Shown one piece after another: positions 9,991 to 19,924 of a stretch of DNA of 64,000 nucleotides (its first letter is position 1; every line of letters starts with the position of its first letter). The translations under genes were made by a program, and so were the position numbers. Source of the stretch: Cafeteria roenbergensis (taxonomy: Eukaryota; Sar; Bigyra; Bicosoecida; Cafeteriaceae); contig VLTN01000014.1 of NCBI GenBank assembly GCA_008330645.1, forward strand, positions 248,001-312,000, read 5' to 3'. Below the pieces are notes generated by a model that saw only the letters and a program-made list of their open reading frames with translations, did no database searches and was not told the origin of the DNA.

Positions 9991-12900
9991 TCAGTCCCAC
10001 ATCCCGTCCTGCAGCGTGACACGAACGATGCGACGCGGGAGCGGTGGTTGGTGCTCGCCAAACTGGTGCGCAAAAGCCCGGGGCTGCGCCTCGGAGCCGT
10101 GGCTGGGCCTCGCCGCTGCCGAATGGACGCTGTCCTTTTCCAGGCCCGGAGGCGGGGACGGTGCCAAACTTGCCGCTTCCGGGTCAAGGGCGGGGGGCGG
10201 CCGTCCTTGCTGCTCCTCTGGCTGGGCTTGGCCTGCCGGCGCGCTGCCCTGGCCCGGAGACGGCAATGCCGATGGCTGGAATGGCAAGGGAGGAGGGGGG
10301 GGCTTGGTGTGCAGCGCGGGAGGAGCAGGCTTCTCGCGGCGAGTTGGACCAGCTGCGTGGGCGGCCGGCCAGTCGCGGGGGGGAGACGGGCTAGCCGTGA
10401 CCGGGCACGGAGGAGTCTGCCCGTCTCCCACCCCTCTCCCTTGCTCCAGCGCTGGTGACGCCTCCCACGCGAGCGGCGCAGGCTCTGCGGTCGCAGCCTC
10501 GTCCGACCCGCTAGCCGTGCCTGTGCGCAGCTGGGAGGCGCCCGAATCAGACGTGGATCGTCGGCCAAACGGCGCCAAGCCATTGCGCGACTGCCCTGAG
10601 CGCAAGATGCCCTTTGCCCTCTGCTGAGAGGCAGGAGCTGGTTTTGCCGGGCCGTGCGCGCCTGGAGGGGTCACTGTGGCCGGAGGTGCCAGCCTCCAGC
10701 TCCGCCAACGGGCGGCGCTGCCGAGGCTGGACCTAGCCGAAGCAGACTCCATTCCAGCGGCTCCAACCACCGCCGAGTCTGCGGCCAAGCCGCTCCCTTG
10801 GCTGGATTCTGGCTGCGTGGCCGTTTCCGGGCCGTGATGTTGCCGCTCGGGGGGGGAATGGGCGGGCAGGCCCGACCCTGGCGAGCGCGGCTGGCCGCAG
10901 CTTGATTCCGCCCGACGAGGGCCGGCGCGGAGGGCATCCATTGTGAGAGGGTGGCTGCTGTGAGAGCCGGCCGACTCAGGCGGCGCAATCGACGATGCGC
11001 CGCTCACAGAGCTCAGTGCGAGCCCAGGAGCCTCCTCTGGGGAGGCCGGTGCGGAAGCAGAGGCGGCGCTTGGCTGCCACAGGGACGCGGAGCCTCGGCG
11101 CATAAGCGCGGCTGCGGGTTCCGGTGCCTCCGCGACCGTGGTAGCGGCAGCTGGCGAGCGCGCTGGTGCCGACGTCAGCGCGCCAGCGGACTGCGTGCCT
11201 GCCGCCGACGCCTCCTCGACCGTCGCCGGTCTGGCGGGCGTGACGCTTCGCCGACCCGACAACGCCGATGCTCCGGCGTCGGGCAGCGACGCCTCGGGAG
11301 ACGGAAGTACCAGCGAGACGTTGCTCAAACCGCTGGGTCTGCGGCGCGACTCCATCCGCTGCCCGATGGGCGGGGCGGCGAGCATTCGCCCGAAAATGCC
11401 GTTGTTGCCGCTGCTGGACCCGGACACGGACGAGAGCGCCAGGCCGCCGTCAAGGCCCCCGCCGCCCGTCAAAGCGCCGCCCGCCTCTGGCGCAAACACC
11501 ACGGGTGCAGCCCCTCCCCCGCCGAGCACCACGGCGGGGTCTTCGCCAGCTGGATGCACAGCGACGGTCCCTGGGGCAGGAACGGGTACGCAGTGGTGCG
11601 CGGCCGCCCCGTCTGGCATCGCGGCAGCAATGGCAGCGACCCGCTGAGGCTCCAGCAAGGGCTTGGACGGGGCGGGCCGGATCTCAGGGGCAGAGGGGAA
11701 ATGCTCGCCGGCTGCAGCCAGCGCGGGCCCACGCGCGGATACGCGGCTAGAGCCGCTGGGCTGACGGTGCGCTCCACTGCCGGCGCCTGACACCGCTCCA
11801 GACACAAAGCTGTCTGACGAGTGCGCGGTGGAGGCGTGGGGGGCACGCCGGCTCAGACGCCACCACGCCGCCCGCTGCTGCCTCCGGCCGCGGCGAGCGC
11901 GCGACGAGCCGAGAGGGCTGGGCTGGGCGCCCCCCAGGCTGCCCGGAACGACCTCGGGCCGATGGGGCCCCGGGCCAGACTCGGCCCCGCTCTGCAGCGA
12001 GAGGGCTGGCCGGGAGGCGGCGGGCTGGCCAGCGGGCCCCGCCACGCCGCCGGCTGCTGCAGCGTGGCCAGAGCCGCCCAAACAGTCCTCAGCGGGCGCC
12101 GCCGCCGCCGCCGGCTCAGCCGAGCGAGCATCGTCCGAACCGGCTCGCCACTGGAATGCGGCCCCACTCTCGTCGCCGCCAGAGGGGCCGTCCATCGCCG
12201 CATGGGCGGTGCCGCGAGCCTGCTGGGGACGGGACCCGCTCTCTGCCAGGATGCCCGCGCTGGGAGCCGGCGCGTCGTCGGCCGGGGAGGCGAGCGGCGC
12301 CCCATTCGATGCCGCGATAGCCCCGGAGGCGCTGCGACCGCCGCTGTCAGAGCCAGACGGGGCGCTCGAGCCGGACGGAGTCGATGCGGACGACAGCATG
12401 CAGCCGCCGGGGGGTCCGACACCGGGGGAGACGGTCCGTGGTGCAGGGCGGTCAGGGCTGGCCCGCACTGGCGATGGCTGCTCTGCCGCGGCTGGCGAAG
12501 CCGCAAGCGGCGCTGGTTGCCGCTGGGGCGAGCCCAAGGACGCCCGGGGCCCAGCGGGACTCGCCGCGAGGGGAGACTGTCCGGCGGAACGCTCGCTGTG
12601 GGGAGGCGGAGAGAGTGCCTCACCGGCGGGGCGGCTGCCAGGAGGTGCGCCTGGGGTGGTTGCTGCCGCGGACGGCAAGGGGCCTTGCTCTTCGCCCACG
12701 CGGCCATCCGGCCGCGGTTGAGGCGTCGGCAGACTGGACGGCATCGTTCCTGCGCCGCCGGGGCTGGGGGCAGCGGCAGAGCTCTCAGCTAGCGGCGAGC
12801 TCGGCCGTCCAGGGACGTCGGTGGGCGCCGCTGCCGGCGCGTCCGCGCCCGACGGGTGCGATGGCTCGCAACTGCGGAGCGCGGGTGGCGGCGGGCCGGC

Positions 12901-14124
12901 AGCTGGAGCCCCCCAGGATTCACTCGCAGAGGGGGGCCTTGCTTCTGATGGCGGGGCAAGGCCACCCCTGGAAGGCGCCGCGGCTCTGCATGTTGGTCCG
13001 GCCGGCGCGCTGGTTGACCGCCTGCCGTTGCTGACGAGGGCCCGGATGTCTGGCCAGTCCGCGTCCCAGTGCGCGAAGCCACGCGCCTCCGAGGCGACAG
13101 AGGCCCCGTTTCCACCGCTGGCCCCATGCCCCACTGCCAGAATCGGAGCGATGCGCCGGCCCGGCTCGGGGGCTCGCTGCCACGGCGGCCAGCACTCCGC
13201 GAGCCAAAACCGCTTTGCTGCCGCCAGCGCCGCAGGGTCCGCCAGGGGCGACGGCCGCAACGCTGTGGCATCGGTTGGCGCTGCCGCTGCCGCAGGCGCT
13301 GCCGCTGCCGCAGGCGCTGCCGCTGCTGCAGGCGCTGCCGCTGCCGCAGGCGCTGCCGCTGCTGCAGGCGCTGCCGCTGCTGCAGGCGCTGCCGCTGCGT
13401 CGCTGGGCGGCAGCTGGGCTACAAGACGGCCTGTGATGGGGCGGGTATCGCTGCGCGCATCAGAGCTGGATGGTGGCGCGTCGCCCGCAGTGTGAGCGTC
13501 TGCGCGAGATGGTGCTGCCGACCCGGGCTTGCCGGGGCAGAGCCGCTGGCGGCCTGCAGAGGCGGTAGGACTGGCGCGACCAGAAGGCTCGTCGCTCGGG
13601 TCTCCAGCGCGCCTCCTGCCGGAGGAGGACGCTGCGGCTGCGTTGGGAGCAACGGTGACAGGGACACGCTGTGCTTGGGAGCTGCTGCTGCTGATGCGTG
13701 GGATGACTCCAGCACCAGACTCACGGCTTGGCAGGGCCGCGAGCAAACCCAGGCGGCCACTGCCTGTGGCTGGCGCCACCGCAGGCGCTGAAGACAGAGA
13801 GAAGCGGCCTGGCGTGTGCCAGCCACGGGCAAACTCACAGTGCTGGTGCGGCCGAGGGCGGCCTGGAGGCGGCGGAGGGGGGTAGCTGCGACCCGATCGC
13901 TGCGCAATGCGCATCACCCGCTGGCGCAGCCGATGGGCGTTGGTAACATCATTGAGCTCTGAGCCGTCGTCGCTGAGGGCCACAGTCGGAGGCATGGGCT
14001 GTGGGCGCCGCGCAGGCGAGTTGACCGGATCCCGCGCCCACAGCGCCTCGCGCTCAACCCTGCGCCGGAGAGCGCCAGCCGCCACCGCCGCAAGGACCTG
14101 AGCAGACGCATCCGAGTCGGACAT
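9991..14124 (-). CDS. large Ala/Ser/Pro-rich low-complexity protein
   Basis: The protein has 1377 residues from ATG 14124 (MSDSDASAQ), chosen for a G at -3 and an acidic start. ATG 14439 in the same frame would add 105 very basic residues. No known domain was recognised. An N-terminal helical patch (LRRRVEREALWARDP; NAHRLRQRVMRIAQRSGRSY) is the most ordered part. The rest is disordered Pro/Ser/Ala/Gly sequence with repeated short stretches such as LALSSVSG, which occurs twice with near-identical flanks. A pure alanine-proline repeat is encoded at 13280-13398. The C-terminus is distinctive (PLPRRIVRVTLQDGMWD) and may be a short conserved peptide. It lies downstream of kinesin on the same strand. 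The strand choice rests on the coherent acidic start and the C-terminal motif, so confidence is moderate. Confidence 0.55.
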   Translation of the reverse strand: MSDSDASAQVLAAVAAGALRRRVEREALWARDPVNSPARRPQPMPPTVALSDDGSELNDVTNAHRLRQRVMRIAQRSGRSYPPPPPPGRPRPHQHCEFARGWHTPGRFSLSSAPAVAPATGSGRLGLLAALPSRESGAGVIPRISSSSSQAQRVPVTVAPNAAAASSSGRRRAGDPSDEPSGRASPTASAGRQRLCPGKPGSAAPSRADAHTAGDAPPSSSDARSDTRPITGRLVAQLPPSDAAAAPAAAAAPAAAAAPAAAAAPAAAAAPAAAAAPAAAAAPTDATALRPSPLADPAALAAAKRFWLAECWPPWQRAPEPGRRIAPILAVGHGASGGNGASVASEARGFAHWDADWPDIRALVSNGRRSTSAPAGPTCRAAAPSRGGLAPPSEARPPSASESWGAPAAGPPPPALRSCEPSHPSGADAPAAAPTDVPGRPSSPLAESSAAAPSPGGAGTMPSSLPTPQPRPDGRVGEEQGPLPSAAATTPGAPPGSRPAGEALSPPPHSERSAGQSPLAASPAGPRASLGSPQRQPAPLAASPAAAEQPSPVRASPDRPAPRTVSPGVGPPGGCMLSSASTPSGSSAPSGSDSGGRSASGAIAASNGAPLASPADDAPAPSAGILAESGSRPQQARGTAHAAMDGPSGGDESGAAFQWRAGSDDARSAEPAAAAAPAEDCLGGSGHAAAAGGVAGPAGQPAASRPALSLQSGAESGPGPHRPEVVPGSLGGAQPSPLGSSRARRGRRQQRAAWWRLSRRAPHASTAHSSDSFVSGAVSGAGSGAHRQPSGSSRVSARGPALAAAGEHFPSAPEIRPAPSKPLLEPQRVAAIAAAMPDGAAAHHCVPVPAPGTVAVHPAGEDPAVVLGGGGAAPVVFAPEAGGALTGGGGLDGGLALSSVSGSSSGNNGIFGRMLAAPPIGQRMESRRRPSGLSNVSLVLPSPEASLPDAGASALSGRRSVTPARPATVEEASAAGTQSAGALTSAPARSPAAATTVAEAPEPAAALMRRGSASLWQPSAASASAPASPEEAPGLALSSVSGASSIAPPESAGSHSSHPLTMDALRAGPRRAESSCGQPRSPGSGLPAHSPPERQHHGPETATQPESSQGSGLAADSAVVGAAGMESASARSSLGSAARWRSWRLAPPATVTPPGAHGPAKPAPASQQRAKGILRSGQSRNGLAPFGRRSTSDSGASQLRTGTASGSDEAATAEPAPLAWEASPALEQGRGVGDGQTPPCPVTASPSPPRDWPAAHAAGPTRREKPAPPALHTKPPPPPLPFQPSALPSPGQGSAPAGQAQPEEQQGRPPPALDPEAASLAPSPPPGLEKDSVHSAAARPSHGSEAQPRAFAHQFGEHQPPLPRRIVRVTLQDGMWD
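13280..13398. repeat. 18-bp minisatellite coding (Ala5-Pro)n
   Basis: About 6.6 tandem copies of an 18-nt unit, GCTGCCGCTGCCGCAGGC with CTG/CCG variants at one site, lie inside the Ala/Ser/Pro-rich gene. On the coding strand they read as repeated AAAAAP. The near-identical copies indicate recent slippage. Confidence 0.85.
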
Positions 14125-14632
14125 GTCCTGTCTGGCCTCGGCGCGCCGCGGGGGGGCAGGCTGCGCCGCCACGCGGACTGCGGCGGCAGCAAAACGCGGA
14201 GCTTCAGGCAGACCGGCTGCTGCTGGCCAGGCTGCAAGCCGATCGTGGGGTGGCCCAAGGCGGGTTGATAGGGACGCGCCTCGCTGCGGCCTGCGCGGAA
14301 TTTCGGGCCGAGCAGGTGCAACTCGCTTCCCAGCTGGCTTTGCGCGACGAGTTTCCGGCAGAGGTGTTTGGGACCGGATGACCGCGGCACAAAATGCGCC
14401 ACGAACAGCCTTATGACGTCTCTTGCCACCGCGGGCCATTGACCAAAGCCACAGCAGTGCGCGTGCGTGCGAGCAGGCTTGCCGTGTGTTGATGCATGTG
14501 CGCCCCTGGATACAGCCACGCGGCTGTTGCTGAAGCCGAGACTCCCGCGCGAAACGCCGCAGCAAGTGTCGGGCGCGCCCGAAGTGTTGGGCGGAAGCAC
14601 CCACCCACGCACGCGCGCACGCACATCGCAAC
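14125..14632. other. region between kinesin stop and the Ala-rich gene
   Basis: This 508-bp stretch is upstream of the preferred start at 14124. It may include extra N-terminal codons if ATG 14439 is used instead. The remaining 193 bp are the kinesin 3' UTR plus promoter, with CA/GC-rich CACGCACGCGCGCACG. No other gene was seen. Confidence 0.4.
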
Positions 14633-17632
14633 TCACTTGCGGTGCGCCGCACGCGCGATTCGCCTCCTGTTCGACGGGGGCGGCCCCATGGCTGCCGCAG
14701 CCGCAATCTCCTGCGGGGTCAGAGGCGCGCCTGGCCGGCTCTGCGAGCCCACTGGCAGCAGCCCAGGCGCCCGCACGGAGGCGGCACCCGAGGGTCCGCC
14801 CCGCCTGCCTGCGGAGCGGTCGGAAACGCCTGTGCGGGCCACAACTCGCGCGGAGCCGGGCCCGCGACTGCTGCCCCTGGGGCCTCGGCCGCCGGAGCTG
14901 GCGCTCGTCCCGCGAGCCACCGAATTCCCGCGGCCAGCCGTCCGGCCCTTGCTGGGCGGCGAGAGGGGCATCGCGCCTGCTGCAGCAGCAGCAGCAGTTG
15001 CAATCGTGCTCGGGCCTCGGCCCCCTCCGCCTCCCTGGCTGCCTGGGCCGGACGAGGCGTCGCCTCTGGCAGAGCCACTTCCCAGTCTAGGTAGCATCGG
15101 ACTGCCTCCGTAGGCGTCCCCCTGCCGCCTCCGCTCCGACGCAGAGCGACCTGCTCCTCCCTCTGAGGCGTCCCACGTGTGGCCTGCCCGCTGCCCGGCG
15201 CCACCAGCAGCGCCAGCACCAGCTCTGCCGCTCGCCCCTGTCCGGTATCCGCTGCCGCCCGCATGCGGCCTCCCCGCCGCCGCCGCCGCCGCCACTGCCG
15301 CTTCGTGCCTCACCTCCACGCCATCGATGAGTGACGCCGCGTCTCTCGCTTCGCCCTCCAGGGCGTCCACTCTCCCCTGAAGCTGGCCGATAGCATCCCG
15401 GTAGAGCCCCTCCATCTGAGCGACGCGCTCCCGCGACACGAAGTCCTCCCGAACCCTGCCCACCATGGCCCGCATGGCCCCCTCCGCGGCCTCCAGACGA
15501 TCCTCCGCCAGCGACCGGGCCGCGCGCTCCTCCTCCACCTCGCCGACCAGCTCCGCCACCCGGCCCTCCAGCCCCTCCTCCACCTCCGCGAGCCTCTTCT
15601 GCGTGTCCCTGTACTCCCTCAGCACGCCCAGCACCTCGTCTCTGCTGTCGGACAGCTGCGTCTCGAGCTCCCCGCGGGCGCGGTCGGCCTCCTCGGCGCG
15701 GTCCTCCGCCTCGCCCAGCCTGCCCTCCCACCTCCGCTGGGCCGCGGCTGCGGCCTCCTCGGCCTCGGCTCGCTGCCTCTCCATCTCGGCCTGAAACCGC
15801 TCCGCAACGTCCCGGACTGCGGCGCTGATCGACCCGCCCCCGCCTGTCGCGCCACCGTCGCCGTCCCCCGTGCCCCCGTCTGCGCCCGTGAGGCCGGGAC
15901 CCTCAACCCCAGCGGCGCGCAGCGCCGCCTCCAGTGCGGCTGCCTGCGCCTCCGCGGCTCGGGCGCGCCGCTCAGCCGCCTCTGCGCGTCGCTCGGCCGC
16001 CTCCAGCGCCTCCCGCAGCCGCGCCGCCTCCAGACGCACCTCCGCCGCCTGGTCCTCCCCCCCGTCCACGCGCCGCTGCAGCTCCTCGAAGGCTGCTCGC
16101 CAGTCCCTGACGGCATTCACCCGCGCTCGGACCTGAATCTTTTGGGCCCGGCTGCCGAACTGGAGGGTGGACAGCGTCTCGCCAGCCGACTCCTCGTCCC
16201 CAGCCGCGGTGATGACGAGGGACGTCTTCGCGTTGCCGCCCAGGCTGTCTTGCAGCAGACGCGTCAGCTTCGAGTCGCGGTACGGCACATGGGACCGACC
16301 GCCGCCGCCGCCGCCGCCGCCGCCGCTTTGCTTCTTCCCGGCCGCCTTGGCGAGGGCCGCGATGCAGTTGCCCAGCGCCGACAGCGACAGGTTGATGGCC
16401 CGCAGCTCGGAGAGGTGCAGCCCCACCACGCCCGACCGCTTGGCCCGCTCTGATCCTGCCAGATCCACCAGGTGCAGCGTGCCCCGCAGCAGCTGCGCGC
16501 CTGCAGAGCCCGAAACCGCCGATCCGGCCCGCTTCGATGAGCCCCCCCCGCCCTTGGCCACGCGCTGCTCCGTCCGGATCACGAAGACGGCGTGAGAGCG
16601 GGAAGAATGCGCATTCAGCCGCGTCGCCGCCACCGCGCGCGCCTTGTGCCCCCGTAACAGCAGAGCCATTCCCTCGGCGGTGGAGCGCACGCGGTGCCAC
16701 GTGGCGCCCTCGATCCACACGCCCTCTGAGCGGTCCTCGCGCACCGACAGGGCCCGCGCGGTGGGGTCGGACCCCTCCCCCAGCAGGTCGTGGACCAGCT
16801 CGCAGTACACTTGCAGGTACGCCACCGTGACTGCAGGAGGCTCCGACGAGGCGTCGGAGCGGCAGGCGAAGATATCGTCCAGCGCCCGGGGGGCGATGCC
16901 GCGTCGCTCGTCGTACGCGAGCTCGCCATCAGCGACCGACTGCAAGGCGCTGCCGCTGCCGCTGACGTTGCCAGAGCTGGTCGATCCGGGATTTGCAGCG
17001 GCGGCTTCCCCCGCCTGCGCCGACGCAACCCCGCCCCTCCCCGACCCAGACCCCATGGAAGAGGCCCAGCCGTCTGTCGCGGCCACGGCCACGCTGCCCC
17101 CGCCCGTCACGACGGCCGCAGAGCCTTCGGCGGCGTCGGCGAGAGCGTCGACCACGTCTGGAGGACCCAGCATCGTGTGTGTCTTCCCCGTGCCAGTCTG
17201 CCCGTACGCCAGCACTGTGCCATTGTAGCCGTGAAGCACGTCTTGGACGATCGGCCGCGCGGCCTGCTCGTACACGCTCCGCTGCAGGCAGCCGGGCACG
17301 AACACCGAGTCGAAGCGGAACCCAAGGACCTTCGGCTCCGGGGGCGGCTGGCCCGGAATGACGCTCTCGGACATTGGCGACCGCTTGATCAGGTCGAGAG
17401 TCCCTTTCGCGCCGTCCACGCTGGCGAACGCCGGGCCGGCGGCGCAGCCGGCCGTTGCCGCTATTCCGCTGGCTGGTGCGCGCAGCCTGCAGTGGACCTG
17501 CACCCGCTCCGGGCCCCGGCGTCCATGCTGCATAGTGCCCTCCTCCCCTTCCCGTTCGCCGGGCCTTGGCGCCCGCGCAGTGCGCCTGCTGGGCCGCCAA
17601 TCGGCTGTTGCCGTCAACTCTGCAAGCGACAT
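14633..17632 (-). CDS. N-terminal-motor kinesin
   Basis: The protein has 999 residues from ATG 17632 (MSLAEL); ATG 17533 would give 966. The motor domain covers roughly residues 35-500. It carries the P-loop AYGQTGTGKTHTM (GQTGTGKT at about 144-151), switch I NAHSSRSHAVF, switch II LVDLAGSER and the neck-proximal VPYRDSKLTRLLQDSLGGNAKT. Gly/Ser-rich insertions interrupt the motor, including one after the P-loop. An Ala/Glu/Arg-rich coiled coil follows (about residues 515-790), interrupted by a Gly-rich loop. The tail is basic, Gly/Ser/Arg-rich and probably disordered. Such motors move along microtubules and dimerise through the stalk. The kinesin-1/ungrouped pattern cannot be resolved here, and the cargo is unknown. 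It is divergent from the AHA1-like gene with 107 bp between start codons. Confidence 0.93.
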   Translation of the reverse strand: MSLAELTATADWRPSRRTARAPRPGEREGEEGTMQHGRRGPERVQVHCRLRAPASGIAATAGCAAGPAFASVDGAKGTLDLIKRSPMSESVIPGQPPPEPKVLGFRFDSVFVPGCLQRSVYEQAARPIVQDVLHGYNGTVLAYGQTGTGKTHTMLGPPDVVDALADAAEGSAAVVTGGGSVAVAATDGWASSMGSGSGRGGVASAQAGEAAAANPGSTSSGNVSGSGSALQSVADGELAYDERRGIAPRALDDIFACRSDASSEPPAVTVAYLQVYCELVHDLLGEGSDPTARALSVREDRSEGVWIEGATWHRVRSTAEGMALLLRGHKARAVAATRLNAHSSRSHAVFVIRTEQRVAKGGGGSSKRAGSAVSGSAGAQLLRGTLHLVDLAGSERAKRSGVVGLHLSELRAINLSLSALGNCIAALAKAAGKKQSGGGGGGGGGRSHVPYRDSKLTRLLQDSLGGNAKTSLVITAAGDEESAGETLSTLQFGSRAQKIQVRARVNAVRDWRAAFEELQRRVDGGEDQAAEVRLEAARLREALEAAERRAEAAERRARAAEAQAAALEAALRAAGVEGPGLTGADGGTGDGDGGATGGGGSISAAVRDVAERFQAEMERQRAEAEEAAAAAQRRWEGRLGEAEDRAEEADRARGELETQLSDSRDEVLGVLREYRDTQKRLAEVEEGLEGRVAELVGEVEEERAARSLAEDRLEAAEGAMRAMVGRVREDFVSRERVAQMEGLYRDAIGQLQGRVDALEGEARDAASLIDGVEVRHEAAVAAAAAAGRPHAGGSGYRTGASGRAGAGAAGGAGQRAGHTWDASEGGAGRSASERRRQGDAYGGSPMLPRLGSGSARGDASSGPGSQGGGGGRGPSTIATAAAAAAGAMPLSPPSKGRTAGRGNSVARGTSASSGGRGPRGSSRGPGSARVVARTGVSDRSAGRRGGPSGAASVRAPGLLPVGSQSRPGAPLTPQEIAAAAAMGPPPSNRRRIARAAHRK

Positions 17633-17739
17633 GAGCTCTGCAGCCCGAGGTGGCCGGAACGCCGCGCAGCTTCCGCCCCGCGGGGCGGCGCCCACCACAC
17701 TCGCACCGCCCAGCAGCTTGTGAAAGGAACTCTCCAACC

Positions 17740-19721
17740 ATGGCTGAGGGCGCAGGCTCCGTGTGGAACCCTGGAAGCTGGCATTGGGAGTCCAAGACCT
17801 ACACCCAGGCGATGAAGGGGATGGTCGCGGACGGCCTGGCCGCAGTGGCAGTCTCCCACGACGGCATCGACGCCCGGGTGACCAAGGTCAAGTCTGTGAC
17901 TGGTGATGTGAGCACCCGCTGCTCCTTCGGGGAAATCGGCCTCCTGCAGCCTGCTGCGAGCCATTCGCAGGAGTGCCGAACGTTCCGGCGCTGCGGGCGC
18001 CGTTGACGCCCGCTTGCGCAGCACCCACTGATCGCTCCTGCCCGCGCAACTTGCGTCCCGGGGCCCTGGTGTGGCCCTCGCAGGCGGAGATCAACATTCG
18101 CAAGGGAAAGAAGCTTGCCGTCTTCGAGGTGGCCGCCAAGGCCGAGTACGAAGCCTGGACTGGCGAGGCCTTGGAGAAGGGCACCCTCGAGATCGTGGAG
18201 GTGTACCAGGACGACATGGACGAAGATTTCGATGTGAGCCGGCTCCCAGCAGGGCCGGGATTCGTGGCGGGGAGTGTCGGCGGCCGATGGGCCTCGAGTG
18301 CGCCGTCCACTGGCGGAGCTGCCGTCGCGCCTCGACAGGCAGCGCGACGCTTGTCTGTCCCCGCCCGTATGCGACCACCTGGATGCTGCGAGGCCTCGCT
18401 TGCTTCCGCCCTCTCGGCTTCTGCGCGTGCGCGCAGGTGCGCTTCGCCGTCACCCATCCGGCCGACGGACTGAACACGCGCGCGCTGCGTGTGGGGCCTC
18501 TGGCGGAGGCCGTGCGCGCAGTGATTCGTCACTTCGCCAACAAGCTGCCGGACATGGACGGTGGCGAGGCAGCGCTCGCCGAGGCGAAGGTGAGCGCGAC
18601 GCGACGCGCCACGTCGCAAGGCAAGCCGAGTTGCCTCGAATCAGCCGGAGCGTGCGCGCTGGCTTCGCAGAATGCGTGCCCTCGCTGTCACGCTTCGCTG
18701 CGCGCAATCACTGGTGTGCTCTTATGACCCCCGCCCCCCTCCGCGCGCGCCTCTGTCTGTCCGGGATTGCAGGAGCGGCGTGCTGCCGAGCGCGCGATTG
18801 CTGAGGCTGCAGAGGCGGCTGCACGAGCTCGCGCTGCCGAGGTTGCGCGGCTGCAGAAGCTCGAGGCGGACGCTCTGGCCGAAACTGTGGCGCACCGCAT
18901 GGCGCTGGCCGAGGCCAAGAAGACGAAAGAGGCCGAGGACGCAGCTCCGGAAGTGGCGGCAAGTGCTGCCCGCGCTGCTGGCCTCGCCGCAGACGCGAGT
19001 GCGGCGGCTTCTGCCGCAACTGGCGCAGGTGCTGCCGCTGAGGCTGCGCCCGAGGGCGCCTCCGTGTGGAACAAGGGGGGCTACCACTGGGAGGAGCGCG
19101 ACTTGACTGTGTGGGCCAAAGAGCGCCTCACTGCCCTGCTCATGGACGTCGAGATTGACGTGCCAGGTGGCCTCCTTACCATCGCGGAAGTCAAGGAGAT
19201 CAAGGGCGACGCAAGCTCGTCCATGCGCAAGGGCGCGCACATTGTATTCTATGAGTTCAAGATGAAGCTCGCTTGGGAGGGCGAGATTGTTGACGGTAAG
19301 CGCGGCGAGCGCGGGTGCGACAGGCCGAAGTTGTGGCGCGTGCAAGCGGGCACGCGCCCACTTTCCTGGCGGTTTCCGACCTGGCATCGAGCCCGATTTG
19401 AACGTTTGCCTCGCAGGCGAGGGCGGCGTCAAGGCCACGGGGGACGGCGAGGTGGAGATCGAGAAGTTCGACCAGGAAGACGACCTGGACCACGTGAAGG
19501 TGAGCGGCCGCGGGCAGATCGCGCCTTTCCTTGGGCGATTCCAGGGGACTGCAGCAAGCCGAGGGTGTGACAGTTGTCTGCCCCTTTCCCCGCAGATAAC
19601 CGTCAAGGCTGCCTCGGACAAGCGCGCCGATGCGGGGCTTGGTCGCCAGATGAAGATGATCGGCGAGCCCCTGATCCGCGAGGCGCTGAAGACCTTTGTC
19701 GGGGAGCTTCGCGTGCGTTGA
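17740..19721 (+). CDS. AHA1-like Hsp90 co-chaperone with two AHA1 N-domains, 6 exons
   Basis: Exons: 17740-17907, 18084-18233, 18437-18589, 18773-19295, 19417-19499, 19596-19721. All five introns are GT-AG (96-203 nt). The phases agree and give 400 residues. Domain one begins SVWNPGSWHWESKTYTQAMK and continues to EINIRKGKKLAVFEVAAKAE and VYQDDMDEDFDV. A charged Ala/Glu/Lys helical linker follows (about residues 155-235). Domain two repeats the pattern: SVWNKGGYHWEERDLTVWAK, then RKGAHIVFYEFKMKLAWEGE and the C-terminal helix IREALKTFVGELR. These match the Aha1 N-terminal domain, which binds the Hsp90 middle domain and stimulates its ATPase. The usual START-like C-terminal Aha1 domain is absent; a second N-domain takes its place. 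Cytosolic role expected. This is the only gene here with introns spread along its length. Confidence 0.9.
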
Positions 19722-19924
19722 ACCAGAGCGTTGCTCGCGCGTCCCTGCACAAACCGCCCGAAGCTCGATCGTTTTTCTCGTCATTCAGTGCCGTCACTCA
19801 GCCGCGCTCGCACCCACTCTCGGTTCGCCCGCGAGTGGCGAGCGGGAGCCCCCGAGCGGAGCGGCTCGAGCGGCCTCGCCCGGAAAGGCGCGACCTCGCC
19901 CGAGTCGGAAATCTCGGAGTGGGG

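Noticed and set aside
18767-19570. Single 267-codon frame over the AHA1-like gene
   Set aside because: It is exon 4 read through its GTAAGC donor into intron. The six-exon model restores two complete domains.
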